Source of the DNA: Paragyromitra xinjiangensis
Lineage: Eukaryota; Ascomycota; Pezizomycetes; Pezizales; Discinaceae
Assembly (NCBI GenBank): GCA_038503065.1
Contig: JBCAMK010000001.1
Location: 3,224,001-3,288,000 of the forward strand
DNA: 64,000 nucleotides
Reading direction: 5' to 3'
Shown: positions 49,207 to 63,566 of the stretch, piece after piece
How the letters are laid out: every line of letters begins with the position of its first letter
Numbering within the stretch: position 1 is the first letter of the stretch
Notes under the pieces: generated by a model
The model's input: only the letters and a program-made list of their open reading frames with translations
Database searches by the model: none
Told to the model about the DNA's origin: nothing
Made by a program: the position numbers and the translations under genes

Positions 49207-50402
49207 TTAGTCAAGAAAGAACCATTCGATATCGCAATGACCGTTGTCTGCAGGGCAGCCCAATGCCTGAAAGGCGCTTGTAGAGAAATCGAGGCCATTA
49301 TCTCCCTATTAGAAGTTAGTATCGGACCAACCATTAGGTTACGGGGAATAACTTACACATCCGGGACATGTATCCCAAACTTGAACCTTTATTGGTTGGG
49401 GATTTGGGAAGGCGGCCGACTTCACGATTTGAACCTGAATTGTTTTTCCTGTAAAACAGTTAGACCCAGATATTCAATAGAAATTGGAGACATGCACTTA
49501 CCACAGTGAACGTTCTTGTTGGGGTTAGCGCTCGGGATGGAATTCATGATTGGAGCGGCCAAGGCAACCATCATGTCGGTAGGTAAGTTATTGATCCCGC
49601 AAGATCCCATGCCGGTATCATAAAATGTTGCTCTACCATTGTACGTAGTGGAGCCACCAGAGCCACCGGAACTACTGGTAGGCACAGCGGCGGGTGAGCT
49701 AGTTACAACAACAACAGGGGCCGCGGAAGTAGTGGTAGCAGGGGCCTCAGTAGTAGTTGGCACAATGACTGATGAAGAAGTTGTAACTACTTCAATTGAG
49801 GTTGATGTGGGTATGATGCTCGAGGTAGGGATCTTTGAAAGAATTGAAACCGAAGGGATGGAAGCAGGTATCGAGGAAGTAGGCTTTGTGGAGGTAGAGG
49901 ATGATGTTGACTCAACAGATGACGAAGAGGAAGATGATGAGGAAGATGATGAAGACGAAGATGATGAAGACGATGAGGAAGACGATGATGAGGAAGACGA
50001 TGATGAGGAAGACGATGATGAGGAAGACGATGATGAGGATAAGGATGAAGACGATGACGATGAGGAGGACGATGAAGACGAAGTTGAGGAGCTCGATGAG
50101 GAGGACGAAGACGGCGTGGACGAGCTGGAGGAAGTAGATGTCACTACAACTAACTCGGCGGCAGTGCTGGAAGTATCATCATCACTGTCGTTGTTTTCGT
50201 CATCTGATCCATAAGCAGCAGTCGGTGTTGGGGAAGCATATGCCTGTGTGGGGTCTGTAACCCAGACAGTAGAGGTAGTATGAACGACCTCAGTGAAGGT
50301 GTGAATGACAGTAACGATTTCGATAGCACGCTCTTTGATAGGTGCGGCCAAAACTCCATTGAGCGCGAGCACAAGGCCCAAAGCAGTGGTAGAGAATTTC
50401 AT
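49207..50402 (-). CDS. Secreted poly-Ser protein with C-terminal double-psi beta-barrel domain
   Basis: Three exons: 50402-49502, 49448-49357 and 49305-49207. Introns of 53 and 51 nt keep phase, giving 363 aa. The signal peptide (MKFSTTALGLVLALNGVLA) is followed by APIKER, a likely Kex2-type processing site. A Thr/Val-rich segment leads into a tract of roughly 70 Ser (about residues 92-165) and then a Thr/Ser/Val-rich linker. The C-terminal 110 residues form a double-psi beta-barrel of the RlpA/expansin/barwin type: TTYNGRATFYDTGMGSCGINN, VHCGKTIQVQIVK, VQVWDTCPGC, then GDNGLDFSTSAFQALG and CDIEWFFLD. Paired Cys and the terminal Asp fit the fold. The protein is presumably heavily O-glycosylated and wall-associated or secreted. 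Whether it loosens walls, binds polysaccharide or has another role cannot be told. The Ser tract is encoded by a 15-bp minisatellite. Confidence 0.88.
49981..50040. repeat. 15-bp coding minisatellite inside the poly-Ser tract
   Basis: Three perfect copies and one near-perfect copy of GACGATGATGAGGAA on the plus strand. They lie within a larger GAN-repeat block (about 49910-50110). Read on the minus strand it encodes only Ser using mixed TCN codons. Length changes here would alter the Ser tract in frame. Confidence 0.9.
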
Positions 50403-53400
50403 GGTGATTGCTGTTCGTGATTGTATGCTGTAAAAGCTGTGATGTGAAATCGGCTAGCGATTTTGGTGAGATTGAGTTGTTTATGGGTAGATAGCAAAGG
50501 GAGTGAATGATCTATATAGAACAACTCAAGTTCTCCAAGGAACGTCGCTGCAAAAAGAGCAGAAAGGAATGGCTACTCTGAAGCAATGGATGTCTGTGAT
50601 GGATGAGAACGATTGGCAGCCTGGGAAGCTATTATATAGGTTCCGGAAGCGATGCTGAAGGATTGGGACGGGACCAACGTGGACCCAATGGCGCAGCTAA
50701 TGAGCTAATGAATGAGTGGGCGGGGCGGTAATGAGAAAGGATGGGGTCAAGCGGGCAGAGCGGGCAGGGAGTAACGACAGGTGCTCCTGCAATGCTGCTG
50801 TTTGAGTCGGGGGAAAAAAGAAAAAAAAGGAACGTGGGTAGGTGAGTGATAGAGAAAGAGAAAGGCTGCAGCAAAGGTTATGGCAAAAGGAGTGTGGTTT
50901 TCTGTGGATAGAAAAGTCTGTCTGCTGCGAGTGGACGGAGGGAGAGAAAAAAAAATTGAAAGGGAAAGGAAAGAGAGAAGCACACCAGCCGGAAAGGGAG
51001 CAGACATGCATCAGGGAAGTACCGGGCTTTTACGTGGGCCAGACTACGCGTCTGGCGCTTTGCCGCCTGCGTTCGTGTAGAACTTGAAAAACCAATGCCC
51101 CTGGCTCATCTGACAAAGGTTACGAGCTGCTCAGCCGTCGCTAACGAGAGTTCTTCCAGATCATCTCCTCGCCATCGCTTTGGGTGCGAGCGCTTCCCAA
51201 TTTGGTCAGACTCAGGTACCGATGATGCGACAATGCTTTGTTGCTCAGGGGTAAATTACCAGACACACCACACCCGATGTCTGTTGTGCTTTGCATCCCG
51301 TTGCACACCAGCGTTCTCATTGGTGTGTGTGGCGCAACTGTGGTTCGGGAAATAGGCACGCTGCTTGGCCTTCCTTAAGTGTGTCTTCGGTCCAGTAAAG
51401 TACAAGAAAAAAACCTTGTCCTTGTTATGCTCTGATCCTGGTTATTCCTTGTCCTGTGCGTTATTTTGTGCGTTTCTTTTTTTTCGGTGCCTTTTCTCTC
51501 CCACACCCCAAGATGAGCTGCTGTCGCTTGTCAGAGCCAATAATCGCCATCCAACTTGCTGTCTTGCCCGCGGTAGTCAGCAGTTAGAGTATGCAATGTG
51601 CGATCCGTGTTAAGGGATAAGTCCTGGCGCTAGAGAGAGACAACTGGATACAAGTCATGATCAGAGTCATACATAATCATTCTGGGCAGCAAAGAGTTTC
51701 TTTGGGTCGGCAGATACCTGTGATTAAACTTCTTCATGTTGGGTAGATACCTGATGGGTTTGATTTGTTCCGCTGCATTTATTTGACAACTGTCATTTTG
51801 AAGAAAGAAAAACCCTTAAACCGTGCAAGTGCAGGCGACTTGCGTGCTCCATTAATCTTTCGTTTTCTATTCCCCTCGCCTTCAGCTTGTGCTTTTATCC
51901 GATTATTCGAACGTAAAATCGCCTGAACTTAGCACACCTCAACTTTGTTTCTACCGGATGTCCCGCGGCCGATCACGACGATAAGACAATCGATAACGAA
52001 ATGTTCATGCAGCATCCCGCAGCCTCAGTTGAGGTGTAAATCCCGAGGCTGCGTGAGATCGAAACGGATTAGCGAAATCCTCGTGTCAATAATTCAGGTC
52101 CCCCGCAGGGCTGCAGCTTATTTGCGTAAGATAGTACATGCTCGAGACAGGGTCACAATATTAGGACAGCGAACAGATGTCCTACAACATGTACCTGCGC
52201 CCCTATCAAGCCCCAGTATTTCAACCATGACGAGTGTATCTTGCCACTACGGGAAAAATTTACCTTTTCAACAGAACCAGAGAGCAGTACCCCAAAGCAC
52301 AGATGTATACGACCAATGTTGTCGCTTGTATCGTATGCACAGGAGTCCGCAGCAGGTCGCTTTTCTTTCAGCTTCTATCTTCCTAGAAAGGGGTTTTGAG
52401 TGAGGTAATCTTGGCTCGGTTACTCGATCTCTGAAATACGAACAGACCAGGAACTATTCGACAATTGCTTCATTTCACTGATATTTTGTCACTTTCGATT
52501 TGTTGGTGGCATTGTCTTGGTCTTTTTCCGCTCATCTGGATCCATAGACTTGGGCAACGGTATCTCGCTTGAATTGCCACAGCGCTGTGGCAAGCGTTGA
52601 TTTGCGTAAGTAGGAATTGGGGATATGATCCTGGCCGCCGGAAAATTTTGAATGTAGGTGAAGATATGAACGGGGGTTCTTCCGTCAATTTGACAGGCTC
52701 GCAACCAGACTACCTATCGTAGTAACCACGGCTCTGGTTCCCTTTCGCTTTGTTTTTTCCTCTTTTTATTATCCGGATTCCGGAGTGAAGGTTGCTGAAA
52801 AGTTTACATACGTGCATGCATCGGAAACATGTACAGTCGTACCTCGTTATGCTGGACACCGAGAATCCAGTGGATCTCGTATGGGATGGCAAGTTTTCCC
52901 AAGGAATCTAGGATAGCAAATTTGTTTTCCAGTAGAAAAAATGTTTTAGTTAGGGCAGCAAAGGATTTGGAATACCGAGTTCCGGCATAGCGAGGTGCGA
53001 CTGTACCTGGCTCTTGGTAGGCCAGAGAGTCCTCGGGCAGACGGTTCAGCTGGCAATCTGATATTCAGCCAAGACTTTAGCCAACTGTTCCATTGTGTTC
53101 TACTTTTGATGCAGAGCCTCTCCGTCCGCTGCTACGAAGAAACCACCTGTGGAAGGAAGGAAAAGGAAAGATTAAGGGCTAAACACGAGGTATTATTCAC
53201 CTTGTGCTTTTTTCCCATATGGAAAACCTTCCCATGTATGCACTTTCTTGCTTCTTCTTTCAATGCATGAGTTGTCGCTCGTTGCCGATGATCACTGACT
53301 GGTAGTCGTGGTATATACTTATTGGGATTTGTTGTTTGACCCTGACTCGGAAGAACAAAACGGTCCTAGCATGAAATGAGTGTTTTTTTCCTTTATATCG

Positions 53401-55574
53401 CTTCTTTAGCAATTGGCTTGGCTTGACAGCGGGTGGGTGAGACCAATGATCCATCGGTGGGGTAGGGATCTTTGCTTCGTTTTGAAAGTACACTTTTCGA
53501 TGTAAAAATTGTTTAAAGTTCTTCCTCGTAGAAATACGGAGCGTATACTGTACCCTAGACCGGCTATCTGTACTCAACTAATTTTTGATTTTTTTGAGGG
53601 GTGGGTTGTCTTTATCCTATAAGATCGATATGGTTTTGCGTAATATGTGGACCCGGTCTGTTCCAAAAATTTTGGTCAAATACGGGTAGGTATACATTTC
53701 TCTAGGTGGGATAAGAGGATACGTACTTGTGCAATCATCTCGTTACGATATCTAGTTCCCCGGTTATTCCTCCCGCATTGCGCCTCACGGATGGGTTGGG
53801 ATACAGCTTTGTGTTGCTACATCTCGGAGCAGAGGAGATATATCTCTAAAGATCCAATTCTACGTCACTATGTCTAGTTAGAAATTGCTTTTCTTTTGAG
53901 GCTCTGCTGACACTTTCAAAGCCACGGCGAATAGATTGGCTACATCCGAGCTATTGGGGTTCACTCGCCACGAGTATACGAGCGAGTAATAACGGGATAT
54001 AGCTACCCGTCTCACCAAAGGAACGTGGCTCACTAGGTATTATAAGCTGGTCAAGGAGGCGCGGCTAGCGTTGTCCTGTTGCGCTGCTAATACGTCAGAA
54101 GATTTTGCTTATTCAAGTTGGGGAGTTACAATTCGACGACTTAACATATTAGCGTGCCACTGTTGGGGCTGTCTTGGGATATGGCGAACCCCCGATTATG
54201 TTTTTGGTTCTCGATTTGGGGTCTCATCATCTTCTTGGGGAGGTTAGGTGGTGTTGTTTTATGTGTTTCATTATCTGCATACCTTTGGAATTGGGCGGGA
54301 TCACGGTTTGGTGATTGATTTTGCGTTGTTGATATGTTCGACCATATCTATACTCTTTCATAGTTGGCTTTCCATCCTATCAATGCGCAGGTCGCTTGTA
54401 GTTAGCCTATTTCGGATATACCACTGCATTTTCCACCGCAGCTGTAAGTGGTTGATTAAGAGTAGCAGGGTGAATTTCTGTCGGAGAATGCCACGTTACA
54501 GTGCTGGGACTGGTGGGCGTTTGCGTGCTAGGGAAGATAGTGTGTAGAAGGGCAAGATGTATTCCTGAGGTCAAGGAACATGGGGCCTGGGCATAATTCG
54601 GAGGATCTTGGGGGCGAAATTGAACGAGAACGGGATAAGGCATCAACTCATGAAAGTTAATGACAGAGTCTTGACGAAGATAGCGACGTTATAGCAGTAA
54701 ACTGAGGAAGTGATAGATATATATGTGATTGAGGATCTGAAAGATAAGCTATTGTATTCTTAGGAATTTCGTATATTCATTCGTGAGGAAGATATAAAGA
54801 ATGGAAAGCCAGAGGGGAGGGGGACGGAGAGGCGAGGGAGAGAGCGCGAATTCTTTTGAAGTTGGTGATGGCTAAACGGGAAGAACCCGATTGAGCATGG
54901 AAAAGGGAGAATACATGTATCATGATAGAATTCGCGGAACATGAAGGGTTTCTTGAGATTTGGCTTGATGCGATACCGAAGATGTGAGTCCCTACTACCT
55001 GCTACCATATGATATCTATCCTAGAGATTTCTAGGTCGCCATTGTGTCACGGAATGAGACGCATTCAGAATTGGCTCCAAGGACGGAAAGAGATGTAAGA
55101 GGACCCCGTCGTAAAGTACATAAGGTCGCTATGGGCTGAGATTCAGAGAAAACGCTGGATGCGGGCAGCCTAAACCGGTTTTGGGTTGGACAGTGGCTTG
55201 GCGGTCGTCAACAGCGGGAAAGCTCGTCGACTGAGGAAGAAGTTCGTTGCAGCCCTCTTGACAACAACCACCACGACGCCCCATCACTCTTCTTCACTTC
55301 GAATACTCGAGTACGCGACGACACGGACCTTGCGGGTCGGGATCAGGCATTTCCTTGCTGGAACGAATAAATATATCAGCAAGTCCTTGAACGGCGATTG
55401 CTAGGTTGGTGTCTGGTTCTTGCTAATTCTTTCATCGATTACACGCCCCACCTTTTTTTTTTTTACTTATTTTTACACATATCACTTTTACCTTGGGTTA
55501 TCTGGGGCTGACCGGATCACTTATGTCTTAACCACTAGGTACAGAGCTACTCAAATATCACCAACGCGTTAAAT
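50403..55574. other. 5.2-kb gene-poor region containing a MITE
   Basis: The left 400 bases are the likely promoter of the poly-Ser gene. The one element I can define is the inverted-repeat element at 52834-53003. Short open frames on both strands have no recognisable motif. The last few hundred bases (about 55000-55574) would be the pab2 promoter and leader, with a T/TA-rich stretch at 55449-55490. Confidence 0.55.
52834..53003. mobile_element. 170-bp MITE with pogo/mariner-like terminal inverted repeats and TA target duplication
   Basis: Both ends read inward as CAGTCGyACCTCGyTATGC, followed by a further y then GGA. That is 19 of the first 22 positions identical, with all three differences C versus T. 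The element is flanked on both sides by TA (52832-52833 and 53004-53005), the target duplication expected of Tc1/mariner/pogo-type transposition. The interior is A/T-rich and has no coding capacity, so it is a non-autonomous miniature element. The end sequence resembles ends known from pogo-like elements; that comparison is from memory, not a search. Confidence 0.85.
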
Positions 55575-56497
55575 ATGGAAGAACCACAGAAGGTGGAAGA
55601 GCACATAGATGGCCATGAGGAAGGTGGCGACGAGGAGGTATGAAATAAAATTTCCTTGCCGGTCTTGGGCTTTGCTTCACTTGTGAGAGACGATTTTTAG
55701 ATGAGTGATGGGGAGCGGTCGGACAGCCCACTGCACACTCTCTGCCAACATCCCAAGTTTTTCACTTTGCCCCTTAGCTTAATCTTGAAAAATTCTGCAA
55801 TCTAATTATGATTGAAAGCTGATGGATTGGGGTTTCGCTTGGATAGGAGGAAATATCAGCCATGAAGAGAAGGGTTGCGGAGATGGAAGCTGAAGCTGCG
55901 AAACTAAGGGAGATGCAAGCAACACTAGACAAAGAGAACAACGATCTACGCGAAGACAAGGAGGATATCGATGCACGAAGTATCTTCGTTGGAAACGTAG
56001 ATTATGGAGCTAGCCCGGAGGAGATTCAAGCACACTTTCAGAGTTGCGGGTCTATCAATAGGGTCACGATCCTGTTGGACAAGTTCACCGGGCATCCTAA
56101 GGGGTATGCTTAATTGGCACTGTTCCTTTATTTAAAGATAGCGTAAGGGCAGTATGCTGATGTTTCGTTCGATTTGTAGGTATGCTTATGTTGAATTCAC
56201 CGAACCTAGTTTAGTAGCTCAAGCTCTGGTTCTCAACGAGAGCGTTTTCCGTGGCCGTTCACTCAAGGTATGCACGTATCCTTATATTAGCGTGCTCTGA
56301 GGAAATCGGGTTCTCACAAGCCACAGGTTGTCCCTAAACGTACAAACCTTCCAGGAATGAACCGTGGCAGGGGCCGTGGAAGGGGAGCGCCAACTCCAAG
56401 AGGCGGATTCCCACCTTCATACCGCGGCGGATATACACCCCGTGGCAGCTACAGAGGAGGGTATAGGGGAAGAGGCAGGGGATACGCGCCTTATTAG
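55575..56497 (+). CDS. pab2: Pab2/PABPN1-type nuclear poly(A)-binding protein
   Basis: This family binds nuclear poly(A) tails and links polyadenylation to exosome processing and export. Four exons: 55575-55637, 55847-56103, 56180-56267 and 56327-56497, giving 192 aa with all phases consistent. The acidic N-terminus ([21 protein letters not shown]) is followed by a coiled coil (about residues 22-60: [19 protein letters not shown]). One RRM follows, with RNP2 IFVGNV at 67-72 and RNP1 KGYAYVEF near 106-113, and the family-typical end [20 protein letters not shown]. The C-terminus is an Arg/Gly-rich tail ending GRGYAPY, a likely arginine-methylation region. Acidic N-terminus, coiled coil, single RRM and RG tail in that order define the family. 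The RNP1 motif is completed across the exon 2-3 junction. Confidence 0.95.
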
Positions 56498-57955
56498 ATT
56501 TTTCGAGATTTCGGGGTTGGCTTAGGTCGTATCAGTGCATCCTTTGGATTTTTGCAGCAGAGTGATAATGGCGAGAAGGCTACAAGGGTTATTTTCCATG
56601 AGATGGAGCGAGTAACGATAAGAGGAAAAAATAGTGAAGAAATACTTCAAGGTTAGCTGTGATATGGGGGTTTTGATACGACCGACTTCCATTTCCTTTT
56701 TTTCTTTTTTTAATTTTCTCATTTGCATTTTTTCCTCGTTATTTGAACTCTGTATAATATTATTCTGTTACATGAGTCTTCTTGGCCTGCAAGAACGTTC
56801 AACGGTTACGTTCTTAAATATTCATGTTTCAGCGTAGGGGTACGACAAGTGCGTGAGTAAACGAAATATGTAGGGACGCGTCCTCGTCTGGTAGACGGAC
56901 CTGGTGTTGCAACTTGTGTAAAGTTGCCCGGGCTCATGGATCTAGGGCGTGGTCTATGCAAGAGTTGCATAAGGCAGGGAACAAGCGAGTCCACTAGAAA
57001 ATCCGCCAGAGAGATAGCTATGGGGATAAATAATATTTGTGATAGCAAGATGATATTGTCTGTGGTACGGAATGGTGGAGACGGAAATGGGGGGGGGGGG
57101 TGGATAGGAGGCGAGCTGTTGGGCGAGGGGGGGAGGGGTAAGGGAGGGATAGGATACGTTATGTGCAGAATACCTGGGCACATATGGCGGGGTTATGTAT
57201 CAGTTTGGCGGGTTGTTGAGAAGGGGAAAGATGAGAGATGAGGGATGGGGGGGGAGACAGAGGAGAGAGGGGCTGAGAACGAGGCGAGTGAAAAAGAAGA
57301 AGAGGAGGAGGTTACAAGACGCCACACAATAATAGACGCTGCTGCTTGTGCTCTTGGTGTCTAGGTATCTCAGCTTTGGACCCCTCCACTAACATCTTCA
57401 CCCGAACAGCAGTAGCAAACAATACGGTGGCAGCAACAGGATAGAGACTTGAGATATCCAGTGCATGCTTATCCGGTACTTGCCCATCCGCCATTATCAT
57501 CATCACCATCTTGATCATCACCATCATCTCCATCATCAATCTTGGCTCTTCACTCTTCCTCTCACTCTTTGCCCCTCTTCTTTTATTTTTCTTCTCCCTC
57601 TCCTTCTCCTCCCCTTCCTACATCTTCTCTCATCGCTTGCTTCGATTGTGTTCGTGCAAGGTTCATCAAACGCTCCACTCCCGTCGTGTATTAGCCTGCC
57701 AGCCGGACGTTTCGGTTTTGCGTTGCATTGCCGCTCTCTTTTGGAGCTTACGGGCGAAGCACTGCCACTCCCTTGACGTACACACACAAGACATAGAAGT
57801 GACCAGCCTCGTTGACTGCATCCTCCGTTTTTGCCTTTCTCCACCCCCATTACTTCCTCTCCTTAGCTTCGTGTTTGCTCTCTGTTCCTTTTCGAATAGG
57901 CGCCTCCTGGAATTTCTTCACCAACAAACGAGCATCGCTTAAAACATCTAGAACA
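56498..57955. promoter_or_regulatory. pab2-rsp5 intergenic region with CT-rich leader
   Basis: No gene is supported. A G-rich stretch lies at about 57085-57150 and 57240-57260. A CATCAC/CATCAT-like repeat (57490-57537) runs into a strong pyrimidine block (57541-57640), about 300-400 bp upstream of the rsp5 ATG. It probably forms part of the rsp5 promoter or leader. Open frames across this block on both strands are composition artefacts. Confidence 0.5.
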
Positions 57956-61010
<3,055 letters not shown>

Positions 61011-61936
61011 TGGTCTACTCCCTGGGTATTGTTTGTGTAATCTCTTCTGGTTATCTACTCTTTGCTCTCTCTTTGCTTTTATTCTTGCGGGGGGTGCGGT
61101 AATTGGTGTGGCGGTGTACGTCTGGACTGTTTTGCACGGCACGAGCATCTCGCTTTCCTGTTTTCTCTGGTGGTAAATGGAAAATGATAAAATCTATTAC
61201 TCTTCGACGATGAGGGTAAAGAAGCTGTGGGGATTGGGGTAGTTAGGGAAGCTTGCTCGTAAATAGGCTCTTGTAGTAGTATCTGGGTTTCAATTTGTAG
61301 GAGGAATTTGGGGTGGGCGAGATGGTAACCTGGGATTTATCTGCTCCAACGGCGTCGATATCAATATGGGAAGGGGGGATTTGTTGTTACTGTTTTGATT
61401 AGGAATATGGGATAAGAGAATGCTTTGTTTTTATATTTTTCTACGTTAATCACAATATCAGGCGAATCTATTTCGTCTCCCGTTTAATGCCCCCTTGGCG
61501 AGAAGGGCTGACCTTCCTGATGTTAGGTTCGGGGGTAATCTGTGATCTTGTGCGTTGTGGGGGACTCCGCAACCCGTGCATTCCCTAGACGCAAGGCACT
61601 AATTTTATTGGCGAGGGGCATGGATGAATTGTCTTGCTGTGGCGATAGATCCCTGCAGAATTAAGACGGCATTGGCAACCCGAGAGGCATGCATATTCTG
61701 TGCAGCGCTTGGGCTCTCAAGGGGAACTCTTAGTTTCGGGCACCTTATATTTTGCCGTCCACCCCCCGAACCTTCTCCTTCTTTCTCCACACCTCGTCTC
61801 TCTTTCTCGAGTTCGTCTACCCGCTGTCGTTCGCTACGTGCTATTTACAGTCCTACCCCTAATCCTATTAATACTCCCCTTCACCTTTTGCTGTAATCCT
61901 CACTCGTTTTAACTCTCCCCCCCTTAATATACAACA
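61011..61936. other. Intergenic region between rsp5 and the GPI-protein gene
   Basis: About 0.9 kb, no gene supported. The left half is the rsp5 3' region. The right 200 bases (about 61755-61930) are pyrimidine-rich, ending in TATACAACA just before the ATG, a typical promoter and leader for an abundantly expressed fungal wall protein. Confidence 0.55.
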
Positions 61937-62663
61937 ATGCACGCTACCAAAGTCATTCTTGCTTTCGCTTCACTCGCCGGGTACGCCGCGGCCACTTCTT
62001 CTTGGACTGTCGATAAAAGCTGTGCTGCTGCCTAGTAAGTGTCCAACTATTTTTGCTCATTTATAATGAAGCATTCTGGCTGACTTTAAGGCCTTTAGCA
62101 TCGCCGGTATGTTGTGATCTTAAAGTTTTGGAGGAGATTGTCCATTTTAGAATGAATGCTTATGTGTCTAGAGTCCTGTATTTCGACTGTCAGCCCCCAA
62201 ATCGACGCTTGCGGTGGTAACGACTGGGAATGTCTCTGCACTCACTACCAAACCTTGTTGGGCTCATGCTATGCCAACTGCCCTAACGATCCCAGTGAGT
62301 TTCTTTTGTTATATCCTGAATAGTTTGGTTTATGTCAGCATCATACTAATAGACCTTCAAAAAGGTATTTCTTCTGTTAAAACCACCATTCTCCAGTACT
62401 GCTCAGCATATTCCGCTACTCTTTCCACAAGCAGTACTGCGGCTCCTAGTGGTACCTCTACTGGGTCTGCCTCATCTGCCAGTTCGACTTCGGCCTCTTC
62501 GTCTACCTCAACTGTTAACGGGGAGTCTTCGTCATCTTCATCCACCTCGTCCTCCCCTAGTGGTACCTCTACTGCAGCGGCTGGTGCAGGATTTGCTGTC
62601 TCTCCGGCTCACAGCTATGGTGCTTTGGCTGGTCTCTTGGCTGTTGTTGGTGCATTCTTGTAG
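61937..62663 (+). CDS. Small secreted GPI-anchored Cys/Ser-rich cell-wall protein
   Basis: Four exons: 61937-62034, 62099-62106 (8 nt), 62172-62294 and 62365-62663, giving 175 aa. The signal peptide is MHATKVILAFASLAGYAAA. A Cys-rich head follows (KSCAAAYIAESCISTV, IDACGGNDWECLCTHY, LLGSCYANCPNDP, ILQYCSAY), with ten Cys counting the one at the start. A Ser/Thr/Ala stalk follows, then a hydrophobic C-terminus (YGALAGLLAVVGAFL) suited to GPI attachment. This layout matches fungal GPI-anchored Ser/Thr-rich wall proteins. It is not a clear CFEM domain by spacing. The tiny exon 2 (C ATC GCC G) is inferred: taking the nearer AG acceptor would create an immediate TAG, while this choice gives AYIAESC in frame. 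Surface or wall location is likely; the biochemical role is unknown. Confidence 0.85.
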
Positions 62664-63566
62664 GTAATGATTGTGGCTGATACTGGTGTGTTTTTGTTTT
62701 CTCTGGCGAGTCGAATGAATGGTTTTATGGTGTATGGTAGTACTTTAATAGCAGCGTCAATGACATTCCGAGAAGATTAAGGTGGCTTTATATTAGTGAT
62801 CCATGTTGGTTCTTGTGATTGGCTGGTGTTTTTCCCCCTAAATCTTTAGTTTCGTGGACGCAGGGGTTTGGTTGAATGATGTTGGAAGCTGAACCAGCAT
62901 TCGTCATGGTGCATCGTTGTGGCATAGGCCGAATAAACGAGCGTCAAGTGTACCCTTAGCAATTGGCCAAGGAGCCATTTGCCCTTAAGGTGCAGCTGCA
63001 CCATGCCCTCGGCCTGTAAGTGAGTGAATTAATCCGAGTGCAAAAAACTTGGATTTCCTATAGTGTAGGAGGTTGCTCAAATACTCAATTCGTCGTATGG
63101 GGACATATGAATGTGCATTAGGGAAGAGAAGGTGAACTGCATGCAAGGTTCACTATCCTGCGATGCATCGCTTTCCCCAGCTTTCTTATCGCTTTGTCCT
63201 CCACACCTCAACCCCGCGACAACAGCCCCACCATTGATCACCAGCTTCCGTAGGATTCATCTTCGAAACGCAACGTACATAGGAGCGGCCTGGACCTGTG
63301 GAAAAGTAAGGCAGTGGAGCAGTAAAAACAGCAACATCAGAAATCCTAATGGATGATCTCTCCAGAGGTTTCCCGCCACTTCTTAAAGATACAATAAGAC
63401 TAATCTGAAGAGCCTGTCTTTGGTTCTCCCTATATATTCTGTCTCTTTTATTACTTTTGTTTTTATTTTTTGTTTTGGCTTGGTTGTGATTCTTAGTTTC
63501 GTCCCGAGGCGAAAGTTTGAGGAAACTTAGGCGTATTTGATTCTGCTACGAACACACAAACGCAAT
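62664..63566. other. Intergenic region before the mitochondrial carrier gene
   Basis: About 0.9 kb, no gene supported. The left part holds the GPI-protein 3' UTR. The right part (about 63430-63500) is T-rich (TCTCTTTTATTACTTTTG) and likely the carrier promoter or leader. Confidence 0.55.

Noticed and set aside
49639..50214. A 191-codon acidic (poly-Asp/Glu) open frame on the plus strand.
   Set aside because: It is the exact antisense of the poly-Ser tract of the spliced secreted protein, so its composition is a shadow of the GAN repeat.
51945..52403. A 152-codon plus-strand frame.
   Set aside because: No domain, no signal peptide and no splice continuation; judged to be chance in a gene-poor spacer.
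57465..57942. Leu/Ser/Phe-rich frames upstream of rsp5.
   Set aside because: They are produced by the pyrimidine-rich leader and end before the rsp5 start; no homology is recognised.
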